Shown here: piece after piece, positions 60,283-64,000 of the stretch
Layout: each line of letters begins with the position of its first letter
Numbering within the stretch: position 1 is the first letter of the stretch
NCBI GenBank assembly: GCA_021774575.1
Contig: JAJFIX010000006.1
Coordinates: 62,001-126,000, forward strand
Direction: 5' to 3'
Length of the DNA: 64,000 bases
Source of the DNA: Alphaproteobacteria bacterium
GTDB taxonomy: Bacteria > Pseudomonadota > Alphaproteobacteria > UBA6615
The notes under the pieces: model-generated
Told to the model about the DNA's origin: nothing
Database searches by the model: none
The model's input: only the letters and a program-made list of their open reading frames with translations
Translations under genes and position numbers: made by a program

Positions 60283-63198
60283 GTGACGGACCAACAGACG
60301 GCGGAAAATTTTCTTACCGGTACCAATGCGACTTTTGTCGCTGAGTTGTACGCGCGTTACGTAGATAGGCCCGACAGCGTAGATGTCGGCTGGGCTGAGT
60401 TTTTCGCCGGACTTGGCGATAGCGCGAAAGAGCTTCTCGAGGATATGCGTGGCGCGAGCTGGGCCCCACGCGACACCGCAGTTGTCGGTGCCGCTTCGGG
60501 TGAAGCTGCGCGGCCAACCGGGCAATTTGAGAGCCGTTCTTACGGCAACATAAATGGCGGCCCAACGACCACCCCGAGCGAAATCCGGCGGGCAACGCTG
60601 GACAGTCTTCAGGGGCTAATGATGATCCGAGCTTATCGAGTTCGGGGGCATCTTGAGGCCGATCTTGATCCGCTGCGCTTGAACGCGCCCGAGCCCCACC
60701 CGGAACTTGATTATCGGTCCTATGGATTTTCCGAGAACGATTTGGACCGACCGATATTTATTAACTATGTGCTGGGACTGGAAACCGCCACCCTACGTCA
60801 GATTTTAGATGTCCTGCACGCGACTTATTGCGGGCGCATTGGCGTCGAATTCATGCATATCCAGGATCCGGAGCAAAAAGCCTGGATACAGGAACGCATC
60901 GAAGGCGTTCGAAACCACACTGAATTTACCAAAAACGGCAAACGGGCGATTTATGGAGCCCTGGTGCGATCAGAGTCATTTGCCGGGTTTCTAGATAAGA
61001 AATATACCGGCGCAAAGCGATTTGGTCTCGAAGGCTGCGAATCACTGATCCCCGCGCTTGAGCAAATCCTTAAGCGTGGCGGTCAGATGGGCGTGCGCGA
61101 AATCGTCATTGGCATGGCTCACCGTGGTCGCCTGAACGTCCTTGCAAATGTCATGGAAAAACCCTTTCGGGCAATTTTTTCCGAATTCGAAGGCGTCTCG
61201 GCAAACCCCGAGGATGTTCAAGGCTCCGGCGACGTAAAATATCACCTAGGCACCAGCGCCGACCGCAGTTTTGACGGGAATAATATTCACCTTTCCCTGA
61301 CCCCAAACCCGAGCCATTTGGAAGCCGTTAGCCCGGTTGTTCTGGGCAAGGTTAGGGCCAAGCAAACCCAGCGCGACGATCGTCAGCGCGAAGTCGTGAT
61401 GGGACTGGTGCTGCACGGCGACGCGGCGTTTGCTGGGCAAGGACTGGTACCCGAAACTCTCGACCTTTCGCAGCTCAAGGGATACCGCACCGGCGGCACG
61501 ATCCACGTCATTATCAATAATCAAATCGGCTTCACCACCAACCCGACCCACGCCCGCTCGTCGCCCTATAGTTCCGACGTGGCCAAGATGATCCAGGCGC
61601 CGATTTTTCACGTCAATGGCGACGATCCCGAAGCGGTGGTGCATATAGCCCGTATTGCCATGGAATTCCGGCAGAAATTTAAGTCTGACGTTGTGGTCGA
61701 TATGTTCGGCTATCGGCGGGCCGGTCACAATGAAGGTGATGAGCCGGCGTTTACCCAACCGCTTATGTACGAAAAAATTGCCGCGCGGCCGACGGTGGTT
61801 GAGCTTTATCGAGCACAGTTGAAATCCGAAGGCATTCTCAGCGACGAGGAGGCCGAGCGCATAACATCCGACTTCCGCGCTGTGTTGGATGAGGAATTCG
61901 AGGCCGGTAAAAGCTATAAGGTTAACAAGGCCGATTGGCTTGAAGGTCGCTGGTCGGATATCGGTCTGGCCGGTGCCAGTGATCGACGCGGCGATACCGC
62001 AGTTGAGCTGGAATTACTGCGCGAAATTGGCAATAGCCTAACCCAGACCCCGCGCAACTTTTCGGCCCATCGCAAAATCGAGCGCCAACTTAAGGCCAAA
62101 AAAGCGATGTTCGATACCGGCCAGGGTATCGACTGGGGAACCGGAGAGGCACTGGCGTTCGGCACGTTACTCTGCGAGGCAACCCCGGTTCGCCTCTCTG
62201 GCGAGGATTGCGGTCGCGGTACATTTTCCCATCGTCACGCAGTGCTAACAGACCAGAAAAACGAAGATCCGTATATTCCGCTGAACAATATCAAATACGG
62301 CCAGGCGCCGATTGAAATCGTCGACAGCCCGCTATCTGAATTTGGCGTCCTCGGCTTTGAATATGGTTACAGCCAGGCCGAGCCCCACGCTTTAGTGTTG
62401 TGGGAAGCGCAGTTTGGTGACTTTGCCAACGGCGCCCAGATTGTGATCGATCAATTTATTACATCAGGCGAGACAAAGTGGCTGCGGATGTGCGGCTTGG
62501 TTTTGCTGCTGCCCCATGGGTTTGAGGGTCAGGGACCCGAGCATAGCTCGGCACGACCCGAGCGCTTTTTGCAGCTCTGTGCCGAAGATAATATCCAGGT
62601 GGTAAACTGCACGACTCCGGCAAGTTACTTTCATGTTTTGCGCCGCCAAGTTCGGCGCAAATTTAGAAAACCCCTGGTCATAATGACGCCCAAATCCTTG
62701 CTGCGTCATAAACTTGCGGTTTCATCCCTCGATGATTTTGGACCCGGAAGTTATTTCCATCGTGTGCTGCCCGATAGCGACAATCGTGCGGCAGATGCTG
62801 ATATTCGGCGGGTCGTTCTGTGCTCGGGCAAGGTCTATTACGATCTATATGAGGCACGCGCAGAGCGTTCCGCCGATGACATATTGCTTCTCCGGCTTGA
62901 GCAATTATACCCGTTCCCACGCGAGGAATTGATCGACGAATTATCGCGGTTCAAAAATGCCGAAATCGTCTGGGCCCAGGAAGAACCTTCTAATATGGGC
63001 GCGTGGACATTTGTGAATGATCGTTTGGAACACGTCATATCCGATATCGGCGCCAAACAAACGCGCCCGATTTACGTTGGGCGCCCGGCGGCGGCATCAC
63101 CAGCCACCGGCAGCAACAAGCGACATCGTATTGAACAAGCAACTCTGGTCGATGAGGCCTTGACCGTCGGGGCGAAATCGATCCTCCGGCACGACTGA
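60283..63198 (+). CDS. sucA: 2-oxoglutarate dehydrogenase E1
   Basis: A 971-residue thiamine-diphosphate enzyme. GTG 60283 (GGAGG just upstream, then VTDQQTAENFLTGTN) is favoured over the TTG at 60259 within sucD. ThDP signature lies in AHRGRLNVLANVMEKPF and the histidines of GHNEGDEPAFTQP. It decarboxylates 2-oxoglutarate and passes succinyl to E2 (sucB). Confidence 0.96.
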   Translation: MTDQQTAENFLTGTNATFVAELYARYVDRPDSVDVGWAEFFAGLGDSAKELLEDMRGASWAPRDTAVVGAASGEAARPTGQFESRSYGNINGGPTTTPSEIRRATLDSLQGLMMIRAYRVRGHLEADLDPLRLNAPEPHPELDYRSYGFSENDLDRPIFINYVLGLETATLRQILDVLHATYCGRIGVEFMHIQDPEQKAWIQERIEGVRNHTEFTKNGKRAIYGALVRSESFAGFLDKKYTGAKRFGLEGCESLIPALEQILKRGGQMGVREIVIGMAHRGRLNVLANVMEKPFRAIFSEFEGVSANPEDVQGSGDVKYHLGTSADRSFDGNNIHLSLTPNPSHLEAVSPVVLGKVRAKQTQRDDRQREVVMGLVLHGDAAFAGQGLVPETLDLSQLKGYRTGGTIHVIINNQIGFTTNPTHARSSPYSSDVAKMIQAPIFHVNGDDPEAVVHIARIAMEFRQKFKSDVVVDMFGYRRAGHNEGDEPAFTQPLMYEKIAARPTVVELYRAQLKSEGILSDEEAERITSDFRAVLDEEFEAGKSYKVNKADWLEGRWSDIGLAGASDRRGDTAVELELLREIGNSLTQTPRNFSAHRKIERQLKAKKAMFDTGQGIDWGTGEALAFGTLLCEATPVRLSGEDCGRGTFSHRHAVLTDQKNEDPYIPLNNIKYGQAPIEIVDSPLSEFGVLGFEYGYSQAEPHALVLWEAQFGDFANGAQIVIDQFITSGETKWLRMCGLVLLLPHGFEGQGPEHSSARPERFLQLCAEDNIQVVNCTTPASYFHVLRRQVRRKFRKPLVIMTPKSLLRHKLAVSSLDDFGPGSYFHRVLPDSDNRAADADIRRVVLCSGKVYYDLYEARAERSADDILLLRLEQLYPFPREELIDELSRFKNAEIVWAQEEPSNMGAWTFVNDRLEHVISDIGAKQTRPIYVGRPAAASPATGSNKRHRIEQATLVDEALTVGAKSILRHD

Positions 63199-63222
63199 TA
63201 AATAGGTAAACAGGAATATCCC

Positions 63223-64000
63223 ATGGCTACAGAAATCACAGTCCCCGAGCTCGGCGAATCGGTCACCGAGGCCACTGTCGCAAAATGGCTGAAAGCCGTT
63301 GGTGAACATGTTGATGTGGACGAAACGCTGGTTGAGCTGGAAACCGACAAAATTACTGTCGAAGTAAGCGCCCCGGCGAGTGGCGCCCTGGAAACCATCA
63401 CGGCCGAAGAGGGTGTTGACGTCGAGGTTGGCGCCGTCTTGGCAAGATTTGCCGAGGGTGCGGCGCCGGGCAGCTCCGAGAAGGCCGCCGAGCAGGATGT
63501 GCCGGCAGAAGCCCCTGATGATGCACCAATTGAGGAAAAACCGCTGTCACCGGCCGTACGCAAACTTGTCGACGAAAATGAAGTCGATACCGGCACCATT
63601 TCCGGCACGGGCAAGAACGGACGATTGACGAAGGGTGACGTGATTTCGGTGATTGACGCCAAAGATGCATCCCCTCAGGTAAAAAGCCCGCCCAGCAGAC
63701 CCGCCCCGGCAAAACCACATGTTGCCGACGAAAGAGGCGAAGAGCGTGTGCGGATGACAAAATTGCGCCGCACCGTCGCTGCACGCCTAAAGCAGGCCCA
63801 AAATGAGGCTGCAATGCTAACGACTTTTAACGAAGTCGACATGTCGGCAGTTATTGCCTTGCGCAGTCAACACCGGGATGCTTTCGAGAAAAAGCACGGC
63901 GTGCGCCTAGGGTTCATGAGTTTTTTCGTTCGAGCGACAATCAATGCGTTGCGTGAAACACCTGGGGTGAATGCGGAGATTAGCGGCGACGAAATTATTT
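63223..64000 (+). CDS. sucB: Dihydrolipoamide succinyltransferase E2, N-terminal part
   Basis: The first 259 codons are visible and the gene runs off the window. It has a lipoyl domain with lysine in ETDKITVEV (near residue 43), an acidic/Pro linker, an E1/E3-binding domain (SPAVRKLVDENEVDTGTISG), and the start of the catalytic domain (MTKLRRTVAARLKQAQNEAA). ATG 63223 opens it. Confidence 0.95.
   Translation, partial: MATEITVPELGESVTEATVAKWLKAVGEHVDVDETLVELETDKITVEVSAPASGALETITAEEGVDVEVGAVLARFAEGAAPGSSEKAAEQDVPAEAPDDAPIEEKPLSPAVRKLVDENEVDTGTISGTGKNGRLTKGDVISVIDAKDASPQVKSPPSRPAPAKPHVADERGEERVRMTKLRRTVAARLKQAQNEAAMLTTFNEVDMSAVIALRSQHRDAFEKKHGVRLGFMSFFVRATINALRETPGVNAEISGDEII

Overview
The window is a gene-dense piece of an alphaproteobacterial chromosome, probably Rhodospirillales-like. 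This rests on gene order: rimI-fur-olsB-plsC-miaB-phoH-ybeY-corC-lnt-metK-trmB-rimP-nusA-ylxR-infB-rbfA-truB-rpsO-pnp, fabA-fabB-fabI divergent from irr, ubiE-ubiB-coaBC-dut, rpsT-dnaA-dnaN-recF-gyrB, and zapE-mdh-sucCDAB. The species cannot be named from this sequence. No rRNA, tRNA, insertion sequence, phage gene or CRISPR array was seen.

Layout: 1-20.7 kb is one long rightward housekeeping run covering iron regulation (fur), ornithine-lipid or phospholipid acyltransferases, tRNA modification, RNA maturation, the lipoprotein N-acyltransferase, SAM synthesis and the rimP-nusA-infB-pnp translation and RNA operon. A terminator-like leader hairpin precedes rimP. 20.7-26.5 kb is accessory: a double-DUF1127 protein divergent from a LysR regulator, a secreted Gln/Phe-rich repeat protein, and a leftward quorum-sensing locus (luxR, luxI and two tiny genes, the first coupled to the luxI stop). 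An XRE regulator follows. 26.5-32.5 kb holds the unsaturated fatty-acid genes fabA-fabB-fabI, then irr and an Irr-associated module (erythrin, CCG-domain Fe-S protein, DUF3501). 32.5-40.9 kb is leftward: a hydrolase, DM13 and SH3 envelope proteins, a MoeB-like E1 enzyme, cysK with an Rrf2 regulator, dut, coaBC, ubiB and ubiE. 40.9-50.5 kb carries fpg, an enoyl-CoA hydratase, rpsT, a gene-free 845-bp region with DnaA-box-like sites, then dnaA, dnaN, recF and gyrB. 50.6-53.3 kb is a second accessory patch of small secreted proteins, three of them with P-H-x-H or H-x-H motifs. 53.5-64 kb has PBP1A, zapE and the TCA block mdh-sucC-sucD-sucA-sucB, with sucB cut by the window end.

The most unusual items are: a malate dehydrogenase with an 81-residue Lys/Arg/Ala histone-H1-like tail; the secreted PHxH and QQF low-complexity proteins in two loci, with a shared 13-bp element holding a perfect DnaA box upstream of each; micro-genes following luxI; a trmB gene whose conserved N-terminus has no standard start codon; and a helically phased CCAAATT array beside one of the DnaA boxes.
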